A DNA stretch of 64,000 nt, taken from contig NZ_PSSW01000005.1 in assembly GCF_002933295.1 (NCBI RefSeq), forward strand, positions 248,001-312,000. The letters are read 5' to 3'. Under the pieces are notes generated by a model. It was not told where the DNA came from. It was given only the letters and a program-made list of their open reading frames with translations, and did no database searches. Position 1 is the first letter of the stretch. Each line of letters starts with the position of its first letter. Position numbers and translations under genes: made by a program. Of the stretch, positions 1 to 7,858 are shown in pieces. The stretch is from Marinobacter flavimaris (GTDB taxonomy: Bacteria > Pseudomonadota > Gammaproteobacteria > Pseudomonadales > Oleiphilaceae).

Positions 1-623
1 GTCCCAGCTATTATTCCGATGATCCGGTTCTCGACCGCGTGTTCGGGGAGCGTCCGGCGGATTATCTGGAGACGCTCGGGCGCAAGCTGGACCACTCGGT
101 GAACGTGTTCTGGACCGGAGAGGAAGTGTGTTCCCGGGAAGTGTCACCCGGCCATCTGAAACGTGTCGGAGACCTGCTTGGCCGCAAGCCGGTGCTCTGG
201 GACAACTACCCGGTCAACGACGGCGACCGGATGTCGCAACATCTGCACCTGCGAGCCTTCACCGGGCGACCGGCGGCCAACGCGGCGCACCTTGCCGGCC
301 ATGGTATCAATCCGGCCCTGCAGCCAACGCTGACGGCCATCCCGGCTATCACGCTGGCGGAGTCCTATCGCCTGGGGCCCTCCTATCAGTACGGCCAGGC
401 ATTCCGCCATGTCGCCCGCGAGGTGCTGGGCAGGGAGTTGGCAGCGCAGCTGCATGCGGATTTACTGGTGCTGCAGGACGCCGGCCTGGGCCGGATCAGT
501 GATGAAAAGCGCCAGAGCCTTCAGCACACCTACGATGCCTTTGACCACCCTGCAGCCAACGAGATTCTGCGCTGGCTGGCGGGTGAATATCAGGTGACCG
601 ATGAGATGGTGGCCACGCAGTAG
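1..623 (+). CDS. GH84-type beta-N-acetylglucosaminidase, C-terminal part (partial)
   Basis: The reading frame is open from base 3 and ends in TAG, so only the last ~207 residues lie here and the start is off the left edge. The motifs VFWTGEEVCSREV and DNYPVNDG match the end of the catalytic barrel of family GH84 (NAGidase / O-GlcNAcase / hyaluronidase-like enzymes), which remove N-acetylglucosamine from proteins or glycans. The paired catalytic Asp residues of this family lie further upstream and cannot be checked. The remainder is a helical C-terminal region. Cell location cannot be judged without the N-terminus. The family call is good; the natural substrate is unknown. Confidence 0.8.
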   Translation, partial: PSYYSDDPVLDRVFGERPADYLETLGRKLDHSVNVFWTGEEVCSREVSPGHLKRVGDLLGRKPVLWDNYPVNDGDRMSQHLHLRAFTGRPAANAAHLAGHGINPALQPTLTAIPAITLAESYRLGPSYQYGQAFRHVAREVLGRELAAQLHADLLVLQDAGLGRISDEKRQSLQHTYDAFDHPAANEILRWLAGEYQVTDEMVATQ

Positions 624-632
624 GCGGTTGGC

Positions 633-1343
633 CTAGCGAAGGTAATATTCGACGGTTGAGACTACCCGGACGGTTTTTACCGGCTGTTGCTGCTCCATAA
701 TGCCCGGCGCCTGATCCCGGGCCAGAATCTGGAAAACGCCCTGATTGGCGCGTCGCAGCCCCCCGAGTTCCGCTTTCGCATCCTGGGCGAACTGGTCGGC
801 AGCTTCCCGGGCCGATGCCGTTGCCTCGGCAATCATCTCCGGCTTGATGTCGTTGAGCCCGTTAAATACGTACGTCGGGCCGGGCGGGCCGTAGTCCGAA
901 GACAGCATCACTCCGGAGTCCACCAGTTCACTGACACCCTGGGCTGCCTGCCGGATCCGGTCGATGTCAGTACTGCGCACCATCAGCGTCTGGCTGATGA
1001 TGAACTTCTGCTCTCCGTTGTTGGCCTGGTAGGGGTTGGCCCGGGTATCGGTAACATCCAGGCGCTGGAGTTCGACCGCATTCTGGTCAATGGCCTGCAG
1101 TTTGAGGAACGCCATGATCGCGTCCCGGCTGCTTCTGGCCCTTTCCTGGGCTTCACTCAGGGACGCACCGGTGGCGACAAAGCGGATCGGCCACAGGGCC
1201 AGATCGGCATTCACTTCCCGTTCAGCCACACCTTTAACGGTCACGTAGCGGTCGCCGGTGCGCAGATCGGTCAGGCCATTGCCAATCAGGGCGGCAGAAA
1301 TGATGGCACTGACGCCGAGAATCACTGAGGCAAAAAGTTTCAT
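633..1343 (-). CDS. SIMPL domain protein (DUF541 family)
   Basis: A 236-residue protein with an N-terminal hydrophobic segment (residues ~5-25) that acts as a signal peptide or anchor, followed by a SIMPL/DUF541 domain starting at VTVKGVAEREV. This opening strand, with its G-x-AE-x-x-V pattern, is typical of the family. SIMPL proteins are periplasmic or membrane-anchored and their molecular role is poorly defined; links to oxidative stress and signalling have been reported for some members. It converges with the GH84 gene (9-base gap) and diverges from the macro-domain gene, so it is probably a single-gene unit. Confidence 0.85.
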   Translation of the reverse strand: MKLFASVILGVSAIISAALIGNGLTDLRTGDRYVTVKGVAEREVNADLALWPIRFVATGASLSEAQERARSSRDAIMAFLKLQAIDQNAVELQRLDVTDTRANPYQANNGEQKFIISQTLMVRSTDIDRIRQAAQGVSELVDSGVMLSSDYGPPGPTYVFNGLNDIKPEMIAEATASAREAADQFAQDAKAELGGLRRANQGVFQILARDQAPGIMEQQQPVKTVRVVSTVEYYLR

Positions 1344-1459
1344 GGGGTGTCCCTGTATTACGTCACCGGAATGTTCCGGAAAGCATCCGGTGTCTGGCTG
1401 CTATCCTGAGATCATGGTCAAGATTAGCGTTTCACGCCCCAAGCGAAAAGGAAGGAAAC

Positions 1460-1993
1460 ATGACGGTTGTGAAAGTTGAGTGCATCAGAGGAAACATTGC
1501 TGAACAGCAGGATATGGATGTGATCGTCAATGCCGCCAACGCCGAACTGTTGCCAGGGAGTGGCGTGGCAGGCGCCATACACAGCGCCGCCGGACCGGGG
1601 CTGGCAGAGGAATGCCGGGCTCTGGCGCCGATCAGGCCGGGGCAGGCAGTTATCAGCTCGGCTCACGAGCTGCCAAACCAACACGTAATCCATTGTCTGG
1701 GGCCGGTTTACGGGGTCGACGAGCCATCCGACCGTTTGCTGGCCGAGTGTTTCAGAAATGCCCTGTTGCTGGCAGATCGGCATAAGCTGACGTCCATCGC
1801 TTTTCCTGCCATCTCCACCGGGGTTTTCGGCTATCCACTGCAGGATGCGGCGGCAGTGGCCATGAAGGCGGTGTCTGACACGCTGGCGGAGCTCAACTCT
1901 GTTCGCCTTGTCCGGTTTGTGCTGTTCAGCGACGAGGACCGGAAGGTGTTTGAACAGGCACTTGAGTTGGAATCGGGCCTGTCAGGCCGGTAG
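1460..1993 (+). CDS. Macro domain protein, YmdB-like O-acetyl-ADP-ribose deacetylase
   Basis: This 177-residue single-domain protein binds ADP-ribose and probably hydrolyses O-acetyl-ADP-ribose or removes mono-ADP-ribose. The macro fold signatures are clear: GNIAEQQDMDVIVNAANAEL at residues ~10-30 (NAAN loop that contacts ribose), GSGVAGAIHSAAG (glycine-rich loop, ~33-45), and FPAISTGVFGYP (~115-126, phosphate loop). The length is typical of bacterial YmdB-like enzymes (~175). It is cytosolic and flanked by unrelated genes, divergent from the SIMPL gene and convergent with the ChaN-like gene. The ATG follows an AAGGAA ribosome site 5-10 bases upstream. Confidence 0.9.
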   Translation: MTVVKVECIRGNIAEQQDMDVIVNAANAELLPGSGVAGAIHSAAGPGLAEECRALAPIRPGQAVISSAHELPNQHVIHCLGPVYGVDEPSDRLLAECFRNALLLADRHKLTSIAFPAISTGVFGYPLQDAAAVAMKAVSDTLAELNSVRLVRFVLFSDEDRKVFEQALELESGLSGR

Positions 1994-2002
1994 CCGGCCG
2001 TT

Positions 2003-3013
2003 TCAGTCACAGCTTTTGTCGGTCGAGCGGCGAAAGCGGGCTGTCATCGCCTCACGTTCCCGCTGGGCGTCCCGGAATTCGTCGGGCAGAGGCTGGATAA
2101 AGTAGATGAAATCACCCTTGGCGCGATTATTCTCCAGGGGCGCTTCGTTGACGTCCCAAGGCCAGAAAGCCGGGCTTACGATGGCGACTGAGATTTCAGG
2201 CGCGCGCTGTTTCAGAAACGCCACGGTGCCCAGGCCATTTTCACTGTGAAAGGTGCCAGTCACGTGCAGTACCTGGTGCTCCGGGTGCTCTGTCCGCGCC
2301 TGAAGAATACGTGTTGCCATGGCGTTGTCCCTGAGCAACTGGGCCTTGTAGGTGTTGTCCATCCGCTCGCTCATGGTGTCGTCTGCCTGGTGGCTTGCAC
2401 CGATGGCCGCCATGAACTTTTCCCGGTATTCCGGGGTGTCCATGAAGGGTTTGGCGGGTAATTTCTGTCTCAAGGTGTCTGAAATACGGTCGAGATAGCC
2501 CGGGCCCTTGCGGCCAACGCAGCGGACCACGTCGGCCGGCGCATTGGACGCGATCACCGGAAGGTCGTGCCGGCGTGCAAACTCCACCAATGGACGATAG
2601 GAGGCACGGTAATTGTCCCAGGCTTCGGCGTCTTCGATCATTTCGGTTTCGCCCGTCTCTCCCCGCAGATAACGGTTCAGTTCGTCCTGACGATCCAGGT
2701 TGAACTGCTCCATGCTGAGAATCTGCTCCGGCCGCAGCCGAAACAGGGCGCTCTGAAGCCGGGATTGCAGAAGGTGTGAGCCATGGTGCCCGTGGTATTC
2801 CCCGACAACCACAACATCGACGTCGGCTAGTTGCTGCGCCAGTTCTTCCGGAGTCAGCGCGGTCTTGTTTGCCGGGTTTACGAGCAGGGCATCGTACTGG
2901 GTTTGCGGTGCCGAATTCAGCGTGTCGGGGGCTTTCGATGAAGGCATGGCAGTGCATCCGTTCATAACAGACAAAGTGGCAAACAGCAGGATTGGCGCGA
3001 TAGGTTTCATCAT
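2003..3013 (-). CDS. ChaN-like haem-binding lipoprotein (PF04187 family)
   Basis: A 336-residue protein with a lipoprotein signal: the hydrophobic run at residues 5-18 ends in MNGC, so Cys20 is the likely lipidated residue. The domain starts at VVVVGEYHGHHGSH, the hallmark of the ChaN / Cofac_haem_bdg family, and continues with LSMEQFNLDRQ and a C-terminal HVTGTFHSENGLG block that matches the family's second histidine region. ChaN of Campylobacter is an iron-regulated surface lipoprotein that binds haem; a similar role is inferred. No Fur site was recognised directly upstream. It begins ATGATG, so either Met could be used. Confidence 0.85.
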   Translation of the reverse strand: MMKPIAPILLFATLSVMNGCTAMPSSKAPDTLNSAPQTQYDALLVNPANKTALTPEELAQQLADVDVVVVGEYHGHHGSHLLQSRLQSALFRLRPEQILSMEQFNLDRQDELNRYLRGETGETEMIEDAEAWDNYRASYRPLVEFARRHDLPVIASNAPADVVRCVGRKGPGYLDRISDTLRQKLPAKPFMDTPEYREKFMAAIGASHQADDTMSERMDNTYKAQLLRDNAMATRILQARTEHPEHQVLHVTGTFHSENGLGTVAFLKQRAPEISVAIVSPAFWPWDVNEAPLENNRAKGDFIYFIQPLPDEFRDAQREREAMTARFRRSTDKSCD

Positions 3014-3035
3014 AGTCTTTACGTAATGAACCCCG

Positions 3036-3215
3036 TCAGGATTTCTTTTTACGATCTTCGCGCCAGTCCGATCCCAGTCTTTCTTCCACGTATTCCCGAA
3101 TGAACTGGCGCACTTTCTGGGATGGCGTCACATCTTCCTGCTTGCACAGTTCTTCAAAGGCGGCCTTTTTCTCGGGATCGATCAGCAACGTCAGGCGGGC
3201 AGTGCGGTTTTCCAT
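3036..3215 (-). CDS. Small ribbon-helix-helix (CopG/Arc-type) DNA-binding protein
   Basis: A 59-residue reading frame starting at the ATG complementary to 3213-3215. It opens with MENRTARLTLLIDPEKKAAF, a beta-strand followed by an amphipathic helix. A second helix pair (PSQKVRQFIREYVEERL) and a basic tail ending KKKS follow. This is the layout of ribbon-helix-helix repressors, which bind palindromic DNA as dimers through the N-terminal strand. No toxin gene lies beside it, so it is more likely a stand-alone regulator than an antitoxin. It is divergent from the SulP transporter, and the space between them holds two palindromes with the same GTTAA half-site, which suggests autoregulation and control of the transporter. 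Confidence 0.75.
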   Translation of the reverse strand: MENRTARLTLLIDPEKKAAFEELCKQEDVTPSQKVRQFIREYVEERLGSDWREDRKKKS

Positions 3216-3248
3216 TGGGTTTTTCTTTACCTCGGGTGGCTTTCGATG

Positions 3249-3267
3249 ATGTTAACCGTATTAACAT
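3249..3267. promoter_or_regulatory. Inverted repeat ATGTTAA-5-TTAACAT, candidate RHH operator
   Basis: Perfect 7-base arms separated by CCGTA, sitting 34 bases upstream of the RHH gene start and overlapping the -35 side of the SulP promoter. The half-site GTTAA recurs in the next palindrome at 3299-3319. Binding by the adjacent RHH protein is inferred from position only. Confidence 0.5.
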
Positions 3268-3294
3268 TGAATGCAGATATAATGAGCATATAAT
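3267..3294 (+). promoter_or_regulatory. Sigma-70 type promoter for the SulP transporter
   Basis: TTGAAT (3267-3272) and TATAAT (3289-3294) are separated by 16 bases, with transcription expected to start near 3301, about 27 bases before the transporter start. It lies between two GTTAA palindromes, so a bound repressor could block it. A second TATAAT-like hexamer at 3278-3283 has no good -35 partner. Confidence 0.6.
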
Positions 3295-3298
3295 TAGT

Positions 3299-3319
3299 CG
3301 TTAAAAGTTGCAATTAACG
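3299..3319. promoter_or_regulatory. Inverted repeat CGTTAA-9-TTAACG, candidate second RHH operator
   Basis: Perfect 6-base arms with a 9-base spacer ending 8 bases before the SulP start codon, thus covering the expected transcription start and ribosome site. It shares the GTTAA half-site with the palindrome at 3249-3267. Confidence 0.4.
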
Positions 3320-3327
3320 AGTCACCC

Positions 3328-5079
3328 ATGCCGCATCGAGCCCACCTTTTTTCTCTCCGGATGGCCCACGCATTCCGGGAAGCGTGTATTGATGAGCCCT
3401 ACCGGGGCCGCCGTTTCCTGCGCGATGTGATGGCGGGTTTGACGGTGGGCATTATTGCCATACCCCTGGCCATGGCATTGGCGATCGCCAGTGGTGTTGC
3501 ACCCCAGTACGGCCTCTACACCGCCATTATTGCCGGGTTTGTGATCGCATTGACCGGTGGCAGCCGGTTCAGCATCTCCGGCCCCACCGCTGCTTTCGTT
3601 GTCATTCTGTACCCCATCGCCCAGAGCTATGGGCTGGGCGGTCTGCTTTTGGCCACCTTGATGTCGGGCGTTTTGCTGATTCTGATGGCTCTGATGCGAC
3701 TGGGTCGTTTTATCGAATACATTCCAGAATCGGTAACCCTCGGGTTTACCGGGGGGATCGCCGTGGTGATTGCCACCCTGCAGATCCGGGATTTTCTGGG
3801 CCTTCAGGTTGGCGATATGCCCGAGCATTATTGGGACAAGCTGGCCCTGCTGACCGGTGCGCTGCCGGAATTTGATGGTATGAGTACCCTGGTGGCCGGT
3901 GTCACCCTTGCCTGCATGTTGCTCTGGCCACGCCTGAAAACCCCGGTGCCCCCGCATCTGCCAGCGGTGGTGATCGGAAGCCTGCTTACGCTCTGGTTGA
4001 ATGCCCAGGGTGCTGCTATCGATACCATTGGTTCAAGGTTCAGTTATCTCCTGCCGGACGGCACCGAGGGAGCGGGTATTCCGCCGTTCTTGCCGGAATT
4101 CGCCTGGCCGTGGCAGCAGGCAGGGGCATCGGGCGAGCCCGTCGGGCTGTCATGGTCGCTGGTCCGGGATCTGCTGCCGGCAGCTTTTGCCATTGCCATG
4201 CTTGGGGCCATCGAGTCTCTCCTGTGCGCCGTGGTGCTTGATGGCATGACTGGCAAACGCCACAGCGCCAACAGCGAGCTCATGGGGCAGGGCCTTGGCA
4301 ACATCATCACGCCGTTTTTCGGCGGCATTACCGCCACGGCCGCCATCGCCCGCTCGGCGGCCAACTACCGGGCCGGCGCCGAGTCGCCGGTCTCCGCAAT
4401 GGTGCATTCGCTGGTCGTTCTGCTGGCGCTGGTTTCGCTGGCGGGCCTGCTGGCGTATCTTCCCATGCCGGCCATGGCCGCCCTGCTGGTGATGGTGGCC
4501 TGGAATATGAGTGAGGCCCCCAAGTCCCTGCATCTTCTGAAAACCGCGCCGCGCAGCGACATCCTGGTTTTTCTCACCTGCTTTTCACTGACGGTATTGC
4601 TCGACATGGTCATTGCCATCACCACCGGCGTCCTGTTGGCGGCGGTCCTGTTCATGCGGGAAATGGCCCAGATGACCCGGGTTACAGATATCACCCAGAG
4701 CAAACGGATTGCAGAATCCCGGCTGCCCGATGGCTGGCAGGTGTTCAAGATAAACGGCCCCCTGTTTTTTGCCGCTGCGGACCGGATTTTCGGGGAACTG
4801 GCAGTGCTCGCCCGGAACGCCCGCGGATTCATTCTGTACATGGACGGCGTGACGATTCTCGATGCCGGCGGGCTGTCCGCTTTGAACAAGCTTATTGCTA
4901 CCTGTGAACGGGACGGTACACAGATTGTGATTGCCGATCTTCAGTTCCAGCCTTTGCGCACCCTCGCTCGTGCCGGGGTTGCGCCGATAGCTGGCGTTAG
5001 CCGCTATACTTCCTCCCTGGACGAAGCTTTGCGTCTGATCAGTTGCCCTGCGTCTGAAACTGATCGGGCTTCCGGATAA
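3328..5079 (+). CDS. SulP/SLC26 family anion transporter with STAS domain (DauA-like)
   Basis: A 583-residue inner-membrane transporter. Residues ~30-440 form the SulP transport core with about 12-14 hydrophobic segments; the motif ISGPTAAFVVILYPIAQ (~85-101) is the family's substrate-site helix. Residues ~455-575 are a cytoplasmic STAS domain with the DGVTILDAGGLSAL block. In E. coli the related YchM/DauA carries C4-dicarboxylates and aspartate; other SulP proteins carry sulfate or bicarbonate, so the substrate here is not settled. The gene is divergent from a tiny RHH regulator that may control it. The channel gene follows 71 bases downstream on the same strand. Confidence 0.88.
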   Translation: MPHRAHLFSLRMAHAFREACIDEPYRGRRFLRDVMAGLTVGIIAIPLAMALAIASGVAPQYGLYTAIIAGFVIALTGGSRFSISGPTAAFVVILYPIAQSYGLGGLLLATLMSGVLLILMALMRLGRFIEYIPESVTLGFTGGIAVVIATLQIRDFLGLQVGDMPEHYWDKLALLTGALPEFDGMSTLVAGVTLACMLLWPRLKTPVPPHLPAVVIGSLLTLWLNAQGAAIDTIGSRFSYLLPDGTEGAGIPPFLPEFAWPWQQAGASGEPVGLSWSLVRDLLPAAFAIAMLGAIESLLCAVVLDGMTGKRHSANSELMGQGLGNIITPFFGGITATAAIARSAANYRAGAESPVSAMVHSLVVLLALVSLAGLLAYLPMPAMAALLVMVAWNMSEAPKSLHLLKTAPRSDILVFLTCFSLTVLLDMVIAITTGVLLAAVLFMREMAQMTRVTDITQSKRIAESRLPDGWQVFKINGPLFFAAADRIFGELAVLARNARGFILYMDGVTILDAGGLSALNKLIATCERDGTQIVIADLQFQPLRTLARAGVAPIAGVSRYTSSLDEALRLISCPASETDRASG

Positions 5080-5150
5080 AAACCTGATTCCATCCGTTTC
5101 CGGATGGTCTACCCTGACGCGACGAAAATACTCTCTTCAAGAGGACTGCC

Positions 5151-7097
5151 ATGCTGCCTTTCCGGCTGATCGACCGAGTCAAATTCATACTGGAACGCCA
5201 GCTCGTCAAAGGCGCGGGATTTCAGCTTCTCGTGGTCGGTGTCTTCATTGGCCTGATCTCGTTAATCGGTGGCCTGCTTGTGGTTCCCCAGGGCGGCGAC
5301 TTCGAAGATCCGGGCTCTGCAATCTGGTGGGCGTTTCTTCGGTTGACCGATCCAGGTTACCTGGGTGACGACGTTGGCACCTGGCAGCGCTTTGTTTCGA
5401 CCCTGCTGACTATTAGCGGCTATGTGGTGTTCATGGGCACTCTGGTGGCGATCCTGACACGGTGGTTGATCGCTAAAATGGCGGATCTTGAGAGAGGCCT
5501 TACGCCGGTTACGCTGAAGAATCATGTGGTGGTGCTGGGCTGGACCAGCCAGACCCTCCCGTTGCTCTCCGAGCTGTTGGGCTCCAGTGGCCGGGTGCGC
5601 CGTTTTCTGGAAAAGCACGATGCCCAGAAGCTCAACCTCGTGGTGTTGTCTGAGGAGGCGTCTGCAGCCCAGGTTCATGAGTTGCGCACCGAGCCTGGTA
5701 TCGGGCGCCGGGCCCGCCAGATCATCCTGCGATCGGGATCCGCAATCCAGCCGGATGCCCTGCACCGGGTGGCTTGCCTGGATGCAGCGGCGGTTATCGT
5801 GCCCAGCGCGGCCCACGAAGCTGGCAGCCTGGTCACATCGGACGTGGAGACGGTCAAGGCGCTGCTGTCCATAGCCGCGCAGGCAAGGCATTTTCAGTCC
5901 TCGTTGCCGTTTGTGGTGGCCGAGATCCAGGACGTCCGCAAACTCCCGGTGATAGAGCGGGCCTACCCCGGGGCCGTGGAGGTCGTGGCAGGCGATGCCA
6001 CCATCAGTCGCCTGATGGTGCAGAACATCCTTCATCCTGGCCTGTCTGAAGTGTTCAACGAGCTGCTGACAGCCGGTGAGGGTAACGAGATCTATATCCG
6101 CGGAGGCGAGTCGCTGGCAGGCATGACGCTGGGCGAGCTGGCGGCCGCCCGGCCCGAAGTCATCGTGCTGGGGCTGTTGAAACCCAGCGGTTCAGGATGG
6201 GACGTCCAGTTGCTGGCGCCCTCAGACTCACCCATTGCATCGGCTGATCGGGTGGTCATCATGGCCCGGGATTACTCCGAGACCGAGCCGAATCCCAAAA
6301 AGGCGCCCTTGCCTGCCTTGGTGAGAGGGCAGGCGGTGCGGGTTGAGCGGCCCGTGGACCAGATGAATCACCGGGTTCTGGTCTTAGGCTGGAACCGACG
6401 CGTGCCCAGCCTGATCGCGGAGTTCCTCAGCTATGGCCACCGTCATTTTGAGGTGGATCTGGTCTCCGTGGTTCCCAAAGCCGAACGGGAACAGGCCATT
6501 GCACGCTATGTCGACAATTCGGGCCGCCTGACCTGTCGGCATATCGAGGCGGACTACATGGTGGAGGGGGAGCTCCGCCGGATAGGGCCGGCGGGCTACG
6601 ATACCGTGATCCTGCTGAGCAGTGACCGGCTGGCTTCTGGTGAAGAGGCCGATGCCCGGGCGATGGTGGGGTACCTGCAGCTTGAGGACATCCTGGCCGA
6701 TTTTGCCCGGAGGCCTCAACTGATCATGGAGTTGAGCGACCCCGACAACCGGCACCTGCTGGATGGGCATCAGAGCGAGATGATGATCAGCCCCATGATT
6801 CTCAGTCATGTTCTGGCGCAGGTGGCGTTGCGGCGCGAGCTTCGCATCGTGCTGGATGAACTGTTCACCGTTGGCGGTGCCGAGATCCAGTTCCGGGATC
6901 CGGCGGATTACCCTTTGCCCGCCAGTGCGACGTTTCAGGTGCTGGAAAAAACGGTGGCGGCCGAAGGTGAACTGGCACTCGGGATATTTCGGCACCGTGC
7001 CAATGAAAGCGGGCGCCACCTGCAGCTGAACCCGCCCCGCAAGGACTACCTTGAGTTACAGCCGGGTGACCGGTTGGTGGTGCTTTGCATGACCTGA
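5151..7097 (+). CDS. CASTOR/POLLUX-like ion channel with twin RCK domains
   Basis: A 648-residue membrane protein with two N-terminal hydrophobic helices (residues ~25-47 and ~80-105) that flank a short pore-like segment. These are followed by two large cytoplasmic nucleotide-binding (RCK/TrkA-N-like) units, each opening with a beta-strand and Gly-rich turn: VVVLGWTSQT at ~125 and VLVLGWNRRV at ~410. The [VL]LGW opening and duplicated RCK layout match the CASTOR/POLLUX/DMI1 family, plant nuclear and bacterial cation channels. Potassium or calcium flux is inferred by family. The gene follows the SulP transporter and may share its transcript. Confidence 0.8.
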   Translation: MLPFRLIDRVKFILERQLVKGAGFQLLVVGVFIGLISLIGGLLVVPQGGDFEDPGSAIWWAFLRLTDPGYLGDDVGTWQRFVSTLLTISGYVVFMGTLVAILTRWLIAKMADLERGLTPVTLKNHVVVLGWTSQTLPLLSELLGSSGRVRRFLEKHDAQKLNLVVLSEEASAAQVHELRTEPGIGRRARQIILRSGSAIQPDALHRVACLDAAAVIVPSAAHEAGSLVTSDVETVKALLSIAAQARHFQSSLPFVVAEIQDVRKLPVIERAYPGAVEVVAGDATISRLMVQNILHPGLSEVFNELLTAGEGNEIYIRGGESLAGMTLGELAAARPEVIVLGLLKPSGSGWDVQLLAPSDSPIASADRVVIMARDYSETEPNPKKAPLPALVRGQAVRVERPVDQMNHRVLVLGWNRRVPSLIAEFLSYGHRHFEVDLVSVVPKAEREQAIARYVDNSGRLTCRHIEADYMVEGELRRIGPAGYDTVILLSSDRLASGEEADARAMVGYLQLEDILADFARRPQLIMELSDPDNRHLLDGHQSEMMISPMILSHVLAQVALRRELRIVLDELFTVGGAEIQFRDPADYPLPASATFQVLEKTVAAEGELALGIFRHRANESGRHLQLNPPRKDYLELQPGDRLVVLCMT

Positions 7098-7104
7098 ATG
7101 CCGG

Positions 7105-7494
7105 TCAGTCGATGCTGTCGAGCAGGGCCGCCATGATGTCGTCCATGACCACAAAGCCTTTGAGATCATTGTCGGCCAGCACCAGAAGGCGCTTTACCCG
7201 GTATTTGCTCATCAGGCTGGCAGCGTGTCGGACGTTCAGATTCTCGCCAACGCTGATGACAGGCTTGGCGCAGGCGTCGTAAACGTTCAGAAGGTCGATG
7301 TCGCCGTCTTCGGCAATAACCGTTTTCAGCACGTTGGTATAGGTGATCAGACCCCAGGCATCGTGCTCGCTCGTTTTCTCCACCACCAGCGATTTCACAG
7401 AGTGCTGTTTCATCTGTGACAGCGCCTCACGGATGCTGGCAAACGGAGAGATGGTCATTACATCCCGCACCATCACATCTTTGACCAGTTTCAT
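7105..7494 (-). CDS. Twin CBS domain protein
   Basis: A 129-residue protein made of two CBS motifs and nothing else. The first opens with VKDVMVRDVMTISPFASIRE (residues 3-22) and the second lies near residues 70-125, ending in GFVVMDDIMAALLDS. CBS pairs sense adenosine nucleotides and control a partner protein. It is the last gene of a three-gene minus-strand operon, after a DUF1538 membrane protein and a P-II-like protein (13-base gap to the latter). The likely role is therefore to report energy state to that membrane protein. It converges on the channel gene with only 7 bases between. Confidence 0.85.
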   Translation of the reverse strand: MKLVKDVMVRDVMTISPFASIREALSQMKQHSVKSLVVEKTSEHDAWGLITYTNVLKTVIAEDGDIDLLNVYDACAKPVISVGENLNVRHAASLMSKYRVKRLLVLADNDLKGFVVMDDIMAALLDSID

Positions 7495-7507
7495 GGCTGT
7501 TCTCCGG

Positions 7508-7858
7508 TTACAGTGAATCTTTCAGATGTTGTTCGAATTTTGCGACCTGGGACATGTCGATCCCGCCCAGGTGTTCCAGGGGAAGTGTGAACACCAGTCC
7601 CCTGGAATCGTTATGGTCGGGCATGAGTATCTTCTGGATAACCTTCAGAATATCGAGCGAGAGGCCCTTCTCCAGCACCATCAGCAGAACGCTTTGGCTG
7701 CCGTCGTAGGTCAGGCCGAAGAAGGTTTTTTTCGCGGTGTTGCTGATGCCGCGGCCGGGAATCACCGTGATACCACCGGCGCCAAGGTCCCTCGCGGCAT
7801 TAACGCAGTCCTGTTCCTGATCCTCTGGAACAATTGCTACCAGAACCGAAAATTTCAT
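7508..7858 (-). CDS. P-II-like signalling protein (GlnB-superfamily)
   Basis: A 116-residue protein with the ferredoxin-like layout of P-II: MKFSVLVAIVPEDQEQDCVNAA begins strand 1 and helix 1, followed by a GAGGITVIPGRGI stretch in place of the T-loop entry, and the second repeat after residue ~50. The classical uridylylation Tyr context of GlnB is not present, so it belongs to the divergent P-II-like group. Such proteins bind adenine nucleotides and gate membrane transporters. Its start overlaps the end of the DUF1538 gene by 4 bases (ATGA), which means tight translational coupling and a probable partnership with that membrane protein. Confidence 0.8.
   Translation of the reverse strand: MKFSVLVAIVPEDQEQDCVNAARDLGAGGITVIPGRGISNTAKKTFFGLTYDGSQSVLLMVLEKGLSLDILKVIQKILMPDHNDSRGLVFTLPLEHLGGIDMSQVAKFEQHLKDSL

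Noticed and set aside
144..455. Overlapping reading frames inside the GH84 gene on both strands
   Set aside because: They lack family motifs and run through a gene with strong motif support; they are frame shadows of GC-rich coding DNA.
3036..3215. RHH gene as the antitoxin of a type II toxin-antitoxin pair
   Set aside because: The flanking genes are a lipoprotein (downstream) and a divergent transporter; no RelE/ParE/PIN-like frame adjoins it.
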